Part shown: positions 16,991 through 25,784 of the stretch, piece after piece
Layout: each line of letters starts with the position of its first letter
Position numbering within the stretch: the stretch's first letter is position 1
NCBI GenBank assembly: GCA_027623315.1
Contig: JAQBYD010000021.1
Location: forward strand, 1 to 57,333
Source: Verrucomicrobiota bacterium
GTDB lineage: Bacteria > Verrucomicrobiota > Kiritimatiellia > CAJWTS01
DNA: 57,333 nt
Reading direction: 5' to 3'
Program-made: the position numbers and the translations under genes
Notes under the pieces: generated by a model
What the model was told of the DNA's origin: nothing
Seen by the model: only the letters and a program-made list of their open reading frames with translations
Database searches by the model: none

Positions 16991-17060
16991 TGGGCCCACG
17001 AGTCACGCGTTGATCTTCAACAAGTCCCATTCGTGCCGATTCGAGTGATTCGTGGGCACA
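16991..17060. repeat. Inverted repeat between convergent cysE and the Lon-domain gene
   Basis: TGGGCCCACGAGTCAC at 16991-17006 pairs with GTGATTCGTGGGCACA at 17045-17060 at 14 of 16 positions, around a 38-base spacer. It could act as a bidirectional terminator or belong to a dispersed dyad repeat family like the one at 27014-27157. Confidence 0.5.
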
Positions 17061-17119
17061 AGATCTGAGTCTCTTGGAAAGAACGTGATCTGGCGGAGAC
17101 TTCGCGGCGGAAGAGCGGC

Positions 17120-17743
17120 CTACTTCACGAGCGGCTGGTAGATCTGGATCACGTAATCGCAGATCTCCGTGTAGGTCGACATTTGGAGCAGCTTGAGTTT
17201 GTGCGCGGCCGGCCCGGGGTAGTGGAAGGACATCACGTTGAGCAGTTGCGCGATCTCGAGTTGACTCATGTGCTCATGCATTTCTGGCGGCGCTTCGCCT
17301 TCGCGCAGCAATACGGCTTCAGCCAGTTCCTGGGCGCGTTGCTTGCGATCCGCCGGGACCTGTTCTGCCGAGGCGATATCGAGCAGTTCGACCTGCACGC
17401 ATCGATATTCCTCGTCGCTCGGAACCTCGCGTAAGCGGACTTTCCTGCGACCACGAATCACTATATTGTAGCGACCGTCTTCAAGCCGCGTGTAGTCTTC
17501 GACCTGACAAAGGCAGCCCAGATCGAAAATTTCAGGAGTCTTCTCGTGATAATCCTTCTTCCATTCGCCGCACAGGGTTGTGACACACATCACGCCCTTG
17601 TGGTCGAGAACGTCGTTCAGGAGCTTCCGGTAGCGGGGCTCGAAAATGTGCAGCGGTGTCGTGATGCCGGGGAAGAGGATAAAATCCGGCAGGGGAAAGA
17701 CGGGATACGTTTCGTTATCGGTTAACCCGATTAGCTCGTTCAT
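17120..17743 (-). CDS. Lon protease N-terminal substrate-binding domain protein (no protease domain)
   Basis: The 207-residue protein matches the LON_substr_bdg (PUA-like) family. It starts with TYPVFPLPDFILFPGITTPLHIFEPRYRKLL, the signature of the Lon N-terminal domain, and continues through GCLCQVEDYTRLEDGRYNIVIRGRRKVRL. Neither the AAA+ ATPase nor the Ser-Lys protease domain of Lon is present, as expected for stand-alone members. Their function is poorly defined; peptide or degron binding is the usual guess. It is convergent with cysE and divergent from the VTT membrane protein, so it is a single-gene unit. No Shine-Dalgarno is visible before its ATG. Confidence 0.85.
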   Translation of the reverse strand: MNELIGLTDNETYPVFPLPDFILFPGITTPLHIFEPRYRKLLNDVLDHKGVMCVTTLCGEWKKDYHEKTPEIFDLGCLCQVEDYTRLEDGRYNIVIRGRRKVRLREVPSDEEYRCVQVELLDIASAEQVPADRKQRAQELAEAVLLREGEAPPEMHEHMSQLEIAQLLNVMSFHYPGPAAHKLKLLQMSTYTEICDYVIQIYQPLVK

Positions 17744-17867
17744 TTGCCACTAAATGGTTGCGTAATTTCATGTCTGTGACAACCCCAAACCGTTATGCAA
17801 TATCGATCCCGCAGATCCGGTCCAAAGTATCCGGATCCCCATCGCCAAACGAAATTGGACTGGATAA

Positions 17868-17885
17868 ACAGGATGAACAGGATGG
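17868..17885 (+). repeat. Short tandem ACAGGATGA/ACAGGATGG repeat
   Basis: Two 9-base copies in tandem sit just upstream of the VTT gene, inside the string TGGATAAACAGGATGAACAG. Strings of this kind are common dispersed intergenic repeats in environmental genomes (from memory). They carry no evident signal. Confidence 0.45.
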
Positions 17886-17903
17886 GGACGAGACCGACCG
17901 GAC

Positions 17904-18557
17904 ATGACCTTGAAACGACTATGGCTGTTTAGCGTGGCGATCATGATCGCCCTGCTGGCGCTGTTTGGTGTGGCCACGGCGTTGGACCTGCCGGTGCTTC
18001 GTGACCCGACTCCGCTGCTCGAACGGAGCAGTCGGGGATACGCCGCCGCCGTCAGCGTAGCGCTGCTCATCGCGGACGTCTTGCTCCCGGTCCCCTCGAG
18101 CTTCCTGATGATTGGGAACGGAACGCTCTTCGGTCCCGGGATGGGTGCGCTGATCTCCGTCGTCGGAAGCATGGGCGCTGCCTGGTTCGGGTACGGGCTC
18201 GGGCGTCTCGGCGCAGGACGCGTTCTTCAGCGGATTCTGTCGCCGGAGGAGAATCGCCGCGCGCAAGAACTGCTGGGGCGGCACGGGGGCATCGCCGTTA
18301 TCGTCACCCGGCCCGTACCGATTCTCGCCGAGACGGTTGCCATCGTTGCCGGCGGCACACGCATGTCGCTGTTTGTGTTCAGCATCACGTCCCTGCTGGG
18401 GTGCATCCCGGTCGCCGTGATCTACGCGCTCGCCGGCGCCCGCAGCAGCACGATCAGCCATCCAGCCCTCGTCTTCGGCATCCCACTGCTGCTCGGCAGC
18501 GCCTATTGGCTCGTGGCGCGTGTCATCCAGAAGCGAAATCCTGGCGTTGTGATCTAA
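17904..18557 (+). CDS. VTT-domain (DedA/TVP38-like) membrane protein
   Basis: The 217-residue inner-membrane protein has an N-terminal helix (about 5-27), then a VTT/SNARE-associated Golgi domain. The diagnostic motifs are FLMIGNGTLFGPGMGA, GAAWFGYGLGRLGA and the re-entrant loop TRPVPILAETVAIVAGGTRM, where the R-P-x-P-x-x-x-E pattern corresponds to residues essential in DedA proteins. The family is linked to lipid scrambling, including recycling of undecaprenyl phosphate. That would fit a genome making surface polysaccharide, but this is inference. It is monocistronic, behind a 160-base gap containing short repeats. The ATG is followed by a typical basic start. Confidence 0.82.
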   Translation: MTLKRLWLFSVAIMIALLALFGVATALDLPVLRDPTPLLERSSRGYAAAVSVALLIADVLLPVPSSFLMIGNGTLFGPGMGALISVVGSMGAAWFGYGLGRLGAGRVLQRILSPEENRRAQELLGRHGGIAVIVTRPVPILAETVAIVAGGTRMSLFVFSITSLLGCIPVAVIYALAGARSSTISHPALVFGIPLLLGSAYWLVARVIQKRNPGVVI

Positions 18558-18668
18558 ACTTACGGTTCTATTCCATTCAGGTAAACCTACACCTAAACCC
18601 TATCTTAAACGGCGACACTTCTCCGCCCGCCGAGGATCGCTTGCTTGTAAGCGTCACGTGCATGCCAC

Positions 18669-18697
18669 TTGCACCGTGGAGGAGTGCGGGCTATACA
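18669..18697 (+). promoter_or_regulatory. Weak sigma-70-like promoter for the GT-C gene
   Basis: TTGCAC and TATACA are separated by 17 bases, 32 bases before the ATG at 18729. Matches are three of six and four of six to consensus. Confidence 0.3.
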
Positions 18698-18728
18698 TTG
18701 GCATGATGTTCGGGAGAGGGTTTCGACG

Positions 18729-20576
18729 ATGCTGCTAAAAGGTGTAGTCTTTGCGTTGAGCATCCTCACGGCGATCGCCGTACCCGTATTGCTTACCGTG
18801 ATCCGAGCGGGTGATCGTGATGGATCCTCGGAGAGCCTGCCGCCCCTCGCCATCCCTGTGGCGCGAGTCGTCCTCTATCCGGCGCTCCTTCTCGCGTTCA
18901 GCTGTTTCGGTTGGTCGCTCGGTTCCAAGTTCCGCCAACGCGGAGACTTTGCCCGCCTCTGTCGGACCTGCCGGTGGCCCGCCCTAACCGTGCTGCTATG
19001 TTCAATCCTTCTGCATCTTCACGAACCTCACCGCTTCAAGATAGTGTATGACGAGCACAGCCTGGCGGCGACCGCGATGAACATGCACCTGAACCGCGAG
19101 GCCTCGATGCCATTGCGTGCCCATTTTATAGACGGTCAGTTCTCCGTGCTTGCCAGCGTCGTGGACAAGCGGCCACCCGCCTTCCCGTTTCTCGTCTCCG
19201 TGCTTCACGACCTGACGGGATACCGGCCCGACAACGCGATGGTCCTGAATGCCGCCCTGACGCCGGTTTTGCTGGGGCTTCTGTGCCTGCTCGGATACTA
19301 CATGGGCGGCACACGCTGCGGGATTCTCGCGGCGCTCCTCGGGACGGCACTCCCGTTGCTGGCGATGTCGGTGACATCAGGCGGCACGGAACTTCTAAAC
19401 GCGTGCGGCATTCTGGCCTTGATTGTGGCGACACGCGCCTACCTGCGTTCCGGTGCACCTCACGATGCATGGCTGATGATATTGATCGTCGTGATACTGG
19501 CTCATGTCCGCTATGAGTCCATTCTCTACGCATTCGTTCCCGTCGCGGCAATCCTGTTGCGGTGGGTTTCGACGCGCGAGTTGCGTTTGACATGGCGCAT
19601 CGTTCTTTCGCCCCTCATGCTGGCTACATGCCTGCTATGCCAGTGCATCTTTTGGTCAACCGCCGACCAGTCCCTGGAGATCGAGCACGGCGAAACGGTC
19701 CCTTTCACGCCGGCCAACATACCTGCGAATTTGGGACACGCATTTTACTTTCTCTTCAACTTCGAAAATGACATGCCGAACTCCTGGCTGCTGTCACTCG
19801 TGGGTTGCATCACGGCGGTCATCGCCGCCGTGTACGTTGGAAGTAACGCGAAATCGTTCTTGCGCCGTCCCGATGGCGTATTGGCATGCGCGCTCGTCGC
19901 CGTTCCGGCCGGCGCAGCATATGTGATTCTCCTGACCTACTACTGGGGGCAGTTAGATGATCCCGCGGTCATGCGTCTATCCATCCCCCTACATCTGTTC
20001 TTCGTGCTGACCATCTGCGCAGCCCTGCGCAGGGCGCTGGAAAATCGCACGGCCGCCGCCTGGATCATTGGGGCAACATGTCTCCATATTGCGATGATAT
20101 CGATACCGTCCGCAGCCCGCGCAACCACCACGAACGGACTCTTCGCGAGCCGTGATATCGAATGGTTCAGCCACTACCTTCAGCGACAGACAACGGAGGA
20201 CACGTTCGTTCTGGCTGAGTCAGCGTTGCCGGCGATTATCAATCATCGGCCCGCCATACCAAGTTTTCTGATTAAGGAACGCACGCCGACCATACGCCGC
20301 CTTCTAGGATCAGGCATCTACGGTGACTTCATTGTGTTCCAACGACTGCGCATTGATCCGGCCACGGGCTTAGCCGTGGAGACCTCGAAACATCCCATCC
20401 CAACATCGTATCGCCTCGAAACACTGGCCGAAAAACGCTTTCGACCCAACATCATTTCACGCATCTCACGCCTCTCAAGTATTGCGCAGGACCCCGATGC
20501 TGACGTCGATGTTGAACCAACGTCGTTCCAAAGCGAAGACGAGCTGAGGCAACATTTGCTGAAGCTATATCCCTGA
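18729..20576 (+). CDS. GT-C fold polyprenyl-phosphate-sugar glycosyltransferase-like membrane protein
   Basis: The 615-residue protein has about ten to twelve predicted transmembrane helices and a soluble C-terminal part from about residue 480. The first periplasmic loop contains KIVYDEHSLAATAMNMHL, a D-E pair followed by a helix, in the position of the catalytic acidic residues of GT-C (GT39/GT83-like) enzymes. PMT/ArnT-like features include PPAFPFLVSVLHDLTGYRP after the loop. Such enzymes transfer sugars from lipid-linked donors outside the inner membrane. Acceptor and sugar are unknown. GAGAGG precedes the ATG. It stands at the left edge of the polysaccharide region, but the Fe-S pair separates it from the main cluster. 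Confidence 0.7.
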   Translation: MLLKGVVFALSILTAIAVPVLLTVIRAGDRDGSSESLPPLAIPVARVVLYPALLLAFSCFGWSLGSKFRQRGDFARLCRTCRWPALTVLLCSILLHLHEPHRFKIVYDEHSLAATAMNMHLNREASMPLRAHFIDGQFSVLASVVDKRPPAFPFLVSVLHDLTGYRPDNAMVLNAALTPVLLGLLCLLGYYMGGTRCGILAALLGTALPLLAMSVTSGGTELLNACGILALIVATRAYLRSGAPHDAWLMILIVVILAHVRYESILYAFVPVAAILLRWVSTRELRLTWRIVLSPLMLATCLLCQCIFWSTADQSLEIEHGETVPFTPANIPANLGHAFYFLFNFENDMPNSWLLSLVGCITAVIAAVYVGSNAKSFLRRPDGVLACALVAVPAGAAYVILLTYYWGQLDDPAVMRLSIPLHLFFVLTICAALRRALENRTAAAWIIGATCLHIAMISIPSAARATTTNGLFASRDIEWFSHYLQRQTTEDTFVLAESALPAIINHRPAIPSFLIKERTPTIRRLLGSGIYGDFIVFQRLRIDPATGLAVETSKHPIPTSYRLETLAEKRFRPNIISRISRLSSIAQDPDADVDVEPTSFQSEDELRQHLLKLYP

Positions 20577-20713
20577 CGGGGATCCCGGCCAAAACACGGG
20601 TGGATCATCCGGTTGCCCGGATTTGAACGATTCCGTCTCTCCTTAATGACCGAAACTACGAAGTTGTACCGGGGCGCCGCGTGTGTTATGGTTTTTGGTG
20701 GAAGATTGAGAAG

Positions 20714-21058
20714 ATGAACACGACCGAACTTAAAGACGTCATCGGAGTCACGGAAGCCGCCGCGCGAGAGGTCAAGCGACTGATCGAGGAAGACGGCCGT
20801 GGCGAAATGGGGCTACGCCTGGGTATCAAGGGCGGCGGATGCTCCGGCCTGTCCTACGTGATTGATCTGGATGCCGCCAAGGACAACGACATTCTCCAAC
20901 CCTCCGACGGCTTCGATATCTATATGGATCGTAAGAGCAGCCTGTACCTGAAGGATGTGACGCTGGACTTCGAGGGCGGGCTACAGGACCGCGGATTCAA
21001 GTTCATCAATCCCGCGGCCAAGAACACCTGCGGCTGCGGCACGTCCTTCTCGGTCTGA
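20714..21058 (+). CDS. A-type iron-sulfur carrier (IscA/HesB family)
   Basis: The 114-residue protein has the HesB/IscA signature with three cysteines: C43 in GGGCSGLSY, and C106 and C108 in NTCGCGTSFSV at the C-terminus. These bind an Fe-S cluster or iron for delivery to apoproteins. Length is normal (about 107-120). The ATG at 20714 is preferred over an upstream start because the conserved domain begins at ITEAA-like sequence ten residues in. The stop codon overlaps the next ATG (TGATG), so the carrier and the YgfZ-TPR protein are translationally coupled. A weak promoter-like pair lies at 20664-20692. The pairing with a YgfZ relative points to maturation of [4Fe-4S] enzymes; ThiH or the radical SAM protein in this window could be clients. 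Confidence 0.92.
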   Translation: MNTTELKDVIGVTEAAAREVKRLIEEDGRGEMGLRLGIKGGGCSGLSYVIDLDAAKDNDILQPSDGFDIYMDRKSSLYLKDVTLDFEGGLQDRGFKFINPAAKNTCGCGTSFSV

Positions 21059-22752
21059 TGTCCTCTACCGATGCTGCCGCGCTGGTTCGGACCGGCGCCG
21101 GCTTCTTCGACTTGTCGGAGTCCCACGCCGTAATCATCGTCTCGGGTCCCGACGCCGTGACGTTTCTGCAACCGATCACGAGCAACGATATCGCGGGACA
21201 GCCGATCGGGCATCTGCGACACAACGCGCTTCTCAACAAGCAGTCCGGCGTGCTCGCCGAGTTCCACCTGCTGCGCGGCGACGAGCGCCAGTTGCTGATC
21301 ACCGAACGCACCCAGGTTTCACGCATCCTCGAAATGCTGGACCACTATCATTTCGCGGAAGATGTCGAGATTCGGGATGCAACGCCGGAGGTCGTTCTCG
21401 TCGCCGTGCAGGGACCGGACTCGGCATCGCTTCTGGCAACCCTCTTGCACAACACCTTTTTTGAAGGCGACTTCGTGGCTCAGCGTAGCACGCACTGCGC
21501 CTGGCTCGATTCGGATGTCGATGTCATTGCGTGGTCGTTGACGGGCGACGAGGGCTACGTGCTGATCCTGCAGCGCTGCGTGCATGCCGCGGCCGTTGCC
21601 GCGCTGAGTGCGAACGTCGACGCTCAGGACGAGCAGACGTTGAACACGCTTCGCGTGGAGGCGGGCATTGCGAAGTATGGCGTGGATATCGACGAGTCCA
21701 CGCGGATTCTCGACACGGGCCTCGGGGAGCGCGCGCTGAGTTTCGACAAGGGCTGCTTCCCCGGACAGGAGATCGTGGCCCGAATCAAGAGCCGCGGCGA
21801 GGTCAGTCGTAAACTGATGGGACTCGTCTTTGAAGACGACCCCCAAGCCGATTCCGGCTCGGAAATTCGCTTCCAGGACAAACAGGTCGGGACTCTGCGC
21901 AGTGGCGTTTTCTCGCCTTATCTCGAGCGATTTATCGCCTTCGCGTACCTCACGAAGCAGATGGCCGGGCGGAGTGGTAAGCCGGTGGAACTGCAGATCG
22001 GTGGCGGGGTGCATCCGGCGCGAATCGTGGATCTTCCGTTCTACCGCTCGCCCACGATCGGCGCCGCGGCGGCGCGTGTGTGCGATGACGCGCTCAAGGC
22101 GTATCATCGCGACGACTTCGAGACCGCGCGTGATCTGTTCCAATATTCTCTCGAGATCGTGACAGATCATGCCGACGCCCTGGAGGGGCTCGGGATGACG
22201 CTCGAGCGCCTGGGCGACCTCGACGCGGCGATTCGAGTCAACGCGCATTTTGCGGATCTGCACCCGATGGCCATGATGGCGCATACGAATTTGTCGCGCC
22301 TCTACATGTTCAAAGGGCTCAAGGACGAAGCCGAAGCGGAGCAGGCCAAGGCTACGATGATTAAGTTCCGCCAAACATCGGGTCAATCCGTCAGCACAGA
22401 GGAGCTTGAAGCCGAGCGGCGCAAGGAGCTCGAGGCAGAGCGCGTGCGAAAATCCAGCATCTTCAACCAGGTCCTGGGGATTGATCCCGAAGATGAAGTG
22501 GCGAATTTCGGACTCGGCAGCATTGCCCTGGAGAACGACGATCCGCAGGGTGCCGTGCAACATCTCGAGATCGTCGTGAGGACTAACGAGCACTACTCCG
22601 CAGCCTACGAACTTCTCGGCCGTGCTTTGGCTGCACTACAGCGAAGCGATGAAGCCGAATCCGTACTGCGTAAAGGGATCGATGTCGCGACGAAGAACGG
22701 GGACCTGATGCCGCTTCAGTCGATGGAACGTCAACTGGCGGCACTTCTGTAA
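21058..22752 (+). CDS. YgfZ/IBA57-type folate-binding protein fused to TPR repeats
   Basis: Residues 1 to about 330 form a GcvT-like/YgfZ fold. The family signature K-G-C-[FY]-x-G-Q-E is present as KGCFPGQE (231-238, with C233), preceded by LNTLRVEAGIAKYGVDIDE. YgfZ uses folate to support repair or assembly of Fe-S enzymes. From about residue 345 to the end, TPR-like helices follow (YHRDDFETARDLFQYSLEI, ALEGLGMTLERLGDLDAAIR, SAAYELLGRALAALQRSDEA), interrupted by a charged segment rich in Glu and Arg near 440-460. Normal YgfZ is about 325 residues, so this is a genuine fusion in one frame. The start overlaps the stop of the IscA gene by one base. The TPR part may dock client proteins (inference). 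Confidence 0.88.
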   Translation: MSSTDAAALVRTGAGFFDLSESHAVIIVSGPDAVTFLQPITSNDIAGQPIGHLRHNALLNKQSGVLAEFHLLRGDERQLLITERTQVSRILEMLDHYHFAEDVEIRDATPEVVLVAVQGPDSASLLATLLHNTFFEGDFVAQRSTHCAWLDSDVDVIAWSLTGDEGYVLILQRCVHAAAVAALSANVDAQDEQTLNTLRVEAGIAKYGVDIDESTRILDTGLGERALSFDKGCFPGQEIVARIKSRGEVSRKLMGLVFEDDPQADSGSEIRFQDKQVGTLRSGVFSPYLERFIAFAYLTKQMAGRSGKPVELQIGGGVHPARIVDLPFYRSPTIGAAAARVCDDALKAYHRDDFETARDLFQYSLEIVTDHADALEGLGMTLERLGDLDAAIRVNAHFADLHPMAMMAHTNLSRLYMFKGLKDEAEAEQAKATMIKFRQTSGQSVSTEELEAERRKELEAERVRKSSIFNQVLGIDPEDEVANFGLGSIALENDDPQGAVQHLEIVVRTNEHYSAAYELLGRALAALQRSDEAESVLRKGIDVATKNGDLMPLQSMERQLAALL

Positions 22753-22758
22753 AGGCGC

Positions 22759-23913
22759 GTGTCGGGGGTTGGCTCTGGGCGATTGGGGTGGCAGTATGCA
22801 CGTGTGACACCGAGTCGTCTGCGCCCCGATGAGATTCGAAAAATTGCCGTCATGTCCCTGACCGGCCTGGGGGATACGCTGCTCTATCGGCCCGCCTTGC
22901 GCGAACTGAAGAAGCGATTACCGCATGCCGAGATCCACGCGATTTGTGCATCAAGGGCCGCGACCGTGTTCTTTGAATCGTGTGACGAGGTCACGCGCAC
23001 GATACAACTTAGCCAGTCGCGCAACGTTTCGCCGGGAAACGGGTGGCGCCTGGTGAAAGGCGCGTGGGCGCTGCGCGGCGAGCGCTACGATCTCTCGCTG
23101 ACGGTGTTTCCGTCCAACCGGTTCGCGTGCGCCCTGCTGGCTATCCTCGTCGGCGCGCGCTGGCGGCTGGCACATCATTACCGGTCGCGCGATCACTGGC
23201 GAAATCTCAATGGGCTTATCCATGCGGATGTTCCCGCCGATCCGAATCTACACGACGTGGAGCAGAACATGACGCTGATCGAGAAGGTGACCGGAGCGCC
23301 CTGGTCGTCCGCCGAGCTGGATGTAAGCTTCGACCCGGCCGCCTCGCAAATCGATGTGGCACGCGAGATGTTTCGTGCTTGGGGCCTTGATGGGAAGCAC
23401 GTGACGGGCATGCACGTGACGTCGTTTCCCGACATGACCTACAAGCGCTGGGAGGGAAGCCGCTTTTGTGAGCTCGCCGGGCGAATCCTGGAGTCGCCGA
23501 TGACTGGCGTGATCATCTTTGGCACGCGGGATGAGCGGGGGTATATCGAGCAAGTCGTCGGGGATCGGGGCGACCGGATTACGGTCTGTACCGATGCGCC
23601 CTTTGAGGTGGTTGCCGCCCTGGTCGCGCAGTGTTCGGCCTTCGTTTCAAACGACAGCGGTTTGATGCATCTCGCGGTCTGCGTTGGAGTGCCTACGCTC
23701 GGAATTTTCGGTCCCACGAATCCGGTGCGTACGCGTCCCTGGGGCGCCCGGCATCGCATGGTTCAGCCCGATCATGCATGCCTCGCCTGCTACCGCTATC
23801 CGTTCGGGGCGAGTCCGGAACTCGAGAAGTGCATCGCGCACTCGTGCCTTGACGCCTTGAGCGTCGCCGAGGTCTATTCCGCGTATGAGAGCTTGCGGGA
23901 AGTGGACGGCTAA
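22759..23913 (+). CDS. Glycosyltransferase family 9 (heptosyltransferase-like)
   Basis: This 384-residue cytoplasmic GT-B enzyme resembles ADP-heptose:LPS heptosyltransferases. N-terminal KIAVMSLTGLGDTLLYRPALRELKKRLP has the family's G-x-G-D nucleating loop, and the C-terminal domain has SNDSGLMHLAVCVGVPTLGIFGPTNP, the sugar-nucleotide site. The CLACYRYP and CIAHSC segments match the usual C-x2-C region of these enzymes. GTG at 22759 is the longest start, and GTG at 22804 is possible; the conserved domain begins at about residue 25. It starts a tight series: the methyltransferase ATG overlaps its stop by one base (TAATG). It suggests that the cell adds heptose or a similar sugar to a lipid A core or other envelope glycan. 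Confidence 0.9.
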   Translation: MSGVGSGRLGWQYARVTPSRLRPDEIRKIAVMSLTGLGDTLLYRPALRELKKRLPHAEIHAICASRAATVFFESCDEVTRTIQLSQSRNVSPGNGWRLVKGAWALRGERYDLSLTVFPSNRFACALLAILVGARWRLAHHYRSRDHWRNLNGLIHADVPADPNLHDVEQNMTLIEKVTGAPWSSAELDVSFDPAASQIDVAREMFRAWGLDGKHVTGMHVTSFPDMTYKRWEGSRFCELAGRILESPMTGVIIFGTRDERGYIEQVVGDRGDRITVCTDAPFEVVAALVAQCSAFVSNDSGLMHLAVCVGVPTLGIFGPTNPVRTRPWGARHRMVQPDHACLACYRYPFGASPELEKCIAHSCLDALSVAEVYSAYESLREVDG

Positions 23914-24608
23914 TGGTGGCTGATCCGTACGAGACATTCAAAGACTATGGCGAGGTCTATCTTGCCCCCGATGAGCACGAGCCGTTTCCTCGACACATCC
24001 AGGCGTTGTTTCGTCAGCACGTCACGGGGCGATATCTCGACATCGGCTGCGCCGATGGACGGAAGTTGCGGCACATCGTGACCCGGGTTGTGGGCGTCTC
24101 CGACGTCCTCGCGATCGAACCCTCGGGGCCTCTCTGCACGGAAGCGCGCGAGAGGGTCAAGGATCTGGATCACGTTCGAGTTGAACACGCAGCCCTTGAG
24201 GACCTTGAGAAGACCGGTGCCGAGACCGGCTCTTTCGACACGGTGACGCTGCTCGAGGTGCTGGAGCATATTGAGGATCAATCCGCGGTGCTGACCAAGA
24301 TATTCAGTTACCTGCGACCGGGCGGCGTATTCATCTGCTCGACACCCAATCGGCCTGTCTACGCAGCGCACTGCCGGGTGACCGGGGAGCGTCGAGATCC
24401 GACGCATGTCAGCGAGCTGAACTGGGCGGAGTTCAGGGCGCTGATGGGGCGATTCTCGACGAACGTCAGCTATACCGGGTTCTGGCCGGTCATGTTTCTG
24501 TACCGCCGCTGGCCGGGCCTTGATTTTCTGAATAGTTTGCCCGGGGCGCGCCTCTGCTCGAGGACCATGTACGCGATTGCGCACAAGGATGGGACCGCTG
24601 CGTCATGA
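23913..24608 (+). CDS. Class I SAM-dependent methyltransferase
   Basis: The 231-residue protein contains motif I as LDIGCADG (42-49), an acidic post-I Glu in AIEPSG, and TVTLLEVLEHIEDQSAVLTK plus YLRPGGVFICSTPN, the methyltransf_23 pattern found in sugar and small-molecule methyltransferases. A C-terminal hydrophobic stretch (about 185-205) may touch the membrane. It overlaps the GT9 stop by one base and shares ATGA with the following GT4 gene, so the three are one operon. The acceptor is probably a sugar of the polysaccharide; this is from context only. Confidence 0.85.
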   Translation: MVADPYETFKDYGEVYLAPDEHEPFPRHIQALFRQHVTGRYLDIGCADGRKLRHIVTRVVGVSDVLAIEPSGPLCTEARERVKDLDHVRVEHAALEDLEKTGAETGSFDTVTLLEVLEHIEDQSAVLTKIFSYLRPGGVFICSTPNRPVYAAHCRVTGERRDPTHVSELNWAEFRALMGRFSTNVSYTGFWPVMFLYRRWPGLDFLNSLPGARLCSRTMYAIAHKDGTAAS

Positions 24609-25708
24609 GAATTGTCCATGTGATCTACGATGACGTGGGCAACCCCTGGTTGGGCGGCGGTGGCGCCACACGAGCGTGGGCCGTCAATCGGCGGCTGCTG
24701 GATCGGGCCGACGAGATCACGATGATCTGTGGGAACTATCCCGGCCACGGTGGGGCGGGCCAGTGCGAGGGAATCCGGGTGTTGCGGCCGGGGTCAGACA
24801 GGTCCTACCTGCGCAGCCGCTTAAGTTTCACGCGGCGTGCAGAGGCTCTATTGAAATCGCTGGACTACGACCTGATGGTGCAGGACGCATCGGCATTTCA
24901 TCCGATCGATCCCCCGGCAGGAACGCCAACCGTCGGTATCGTGCATCATATTCTTGGCCGCGCGCTGCTGCGCAAGTTCCCTGTCGCCGGGGTTCTGCCG
25001 TACTGGTGGGAACATCGGATCGTGGGCGGGTTCACCGATATCATAGCGGATGCCGCCGCGGTCCGGGAGCACATCCGCGACGGCTACAACTCGGAGGCCT
25101 CGGTTGACGTCATCCCGAACGGGGTGGATGCGGAACTGTTGGAGGTGGATCCGGTTGAGGATGGGACGATCCTGTTCCTGGGGCGGTTGGAGATCTATCA
25201 AAAGGGGATTGATGTCCTTCTCGACGCCTTTGCCCGGCTCGGAGCGTTGCATGCGGACCGCACGCTGGTTGTAGCGGGTAGCGGGAAGGACGAGCAGAAA
25301 GTGCGCGCCGCCGTGCGGCGGCTTGGGATCCAGGAACGTGTGCGTTTTGAAGGGCGCGTCGAGGGCGCGGCAAAGGTTGAATGGCTGCGGCGCTGCTTGT
25401 TCTGCGTGATGCCGTCACGCTACGAAGGGTGGCCGGTTGTGGCGATCGAAGCCGGGGCGTGCGCAAAGGCTGTGATCGGAACGCGTATCGATGGTTTTCG
25501 GGACGCGGTGCTCGAAGACGAGACGGGGTTGCTTGCGGAAGCGGGCGATGCCGCGTCGCTCGCGACCTGCATCGAGCGGTTGTTATGCGACGAAGCGGCC
25601 CGGCGCCGCATGGGCGCCAATGGGCGCGAGCGCGCACGGGAGTTCACGTGGGATCACGTGGCCGAGCAGCAGTGGGCCGTCTACCAGCGTGTGGTCGGAA
25701 GCGGGTGA
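24605..25708 (+). CDS. Glycosyltransferase family 4
   Basis: This is a 367-residue GT-B retaining glycosyltransferase. The C-terminal half has the GT4 donor-binding features: FLGRLEIYQKGIDVLLDAF, VVAGSGKDEQKVRAAV and the E-x7-E motif in EGWPVVAIEAG. The N-terminal half has a Gly-rich acceptor loop (GGGGATRAW). The ATG overlaps the methyltransferase stop (ATGA), so it is co-translated. It acts on nucleotide-sugar donors at the cytoplasmic face of the membrane. The specific sugar is not deducible. About 90 bases without coding sequence follow before the next GT2 gene, which has its own extended -10. Confidence 0.9.
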   Translation: MRIVHVIYDDVGNPWLGGGGATRAWAVNRRLLDRADEITMICGNYPGHGGAGQCEGIRVLRPGSDRSYLRSRLSFTRRAEALLKSLDYDLMVQDASAFHPIDPPAGTPTVGIVHHILGRALLRKFPVAGVLPYWWEHRIVGGFTDIIADAAAVREHIRDGYNSEASVDVIPNGVDAELLEVDPVEDGTILFLGRLEIYQKGIDVLLDAFARLGALHADRTLVVAGSGKDEQKVRAAVRRLGIQERVRFEGRVEGAAKVEWLRRCLFCVMPSRYEGWPVVAIEAGACAKAVIGTRIDGFRDAVLEDETGLLAEAGDAASLATCIERLLCDEAARRRMGANGRERAREFTWDHVAEQQWAVYQRVVGSG

Positions 25709-25784
25709 GGGTGCGTCCGGCTGCCGTGAGAAGTCGACTGGTCTTGCCCTGGCACCGCCATTACTGTAATGCTGTGGGCGGAAT

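Noticed and set aside
20615..20660. Reverse-complement TTCAAAT suggesting a tRNA on the minus strand
   Set aside because: The required T-stem does not pair (AATCG against CCGGG) and no acceptor stem fits.
20664..20692. TTGTAC-17-TATGGT upstream of the IscA-type gene as a promoter
   Set aside because: Only three and four of six matches; kept as a remark in the gene entry but not as a feature.
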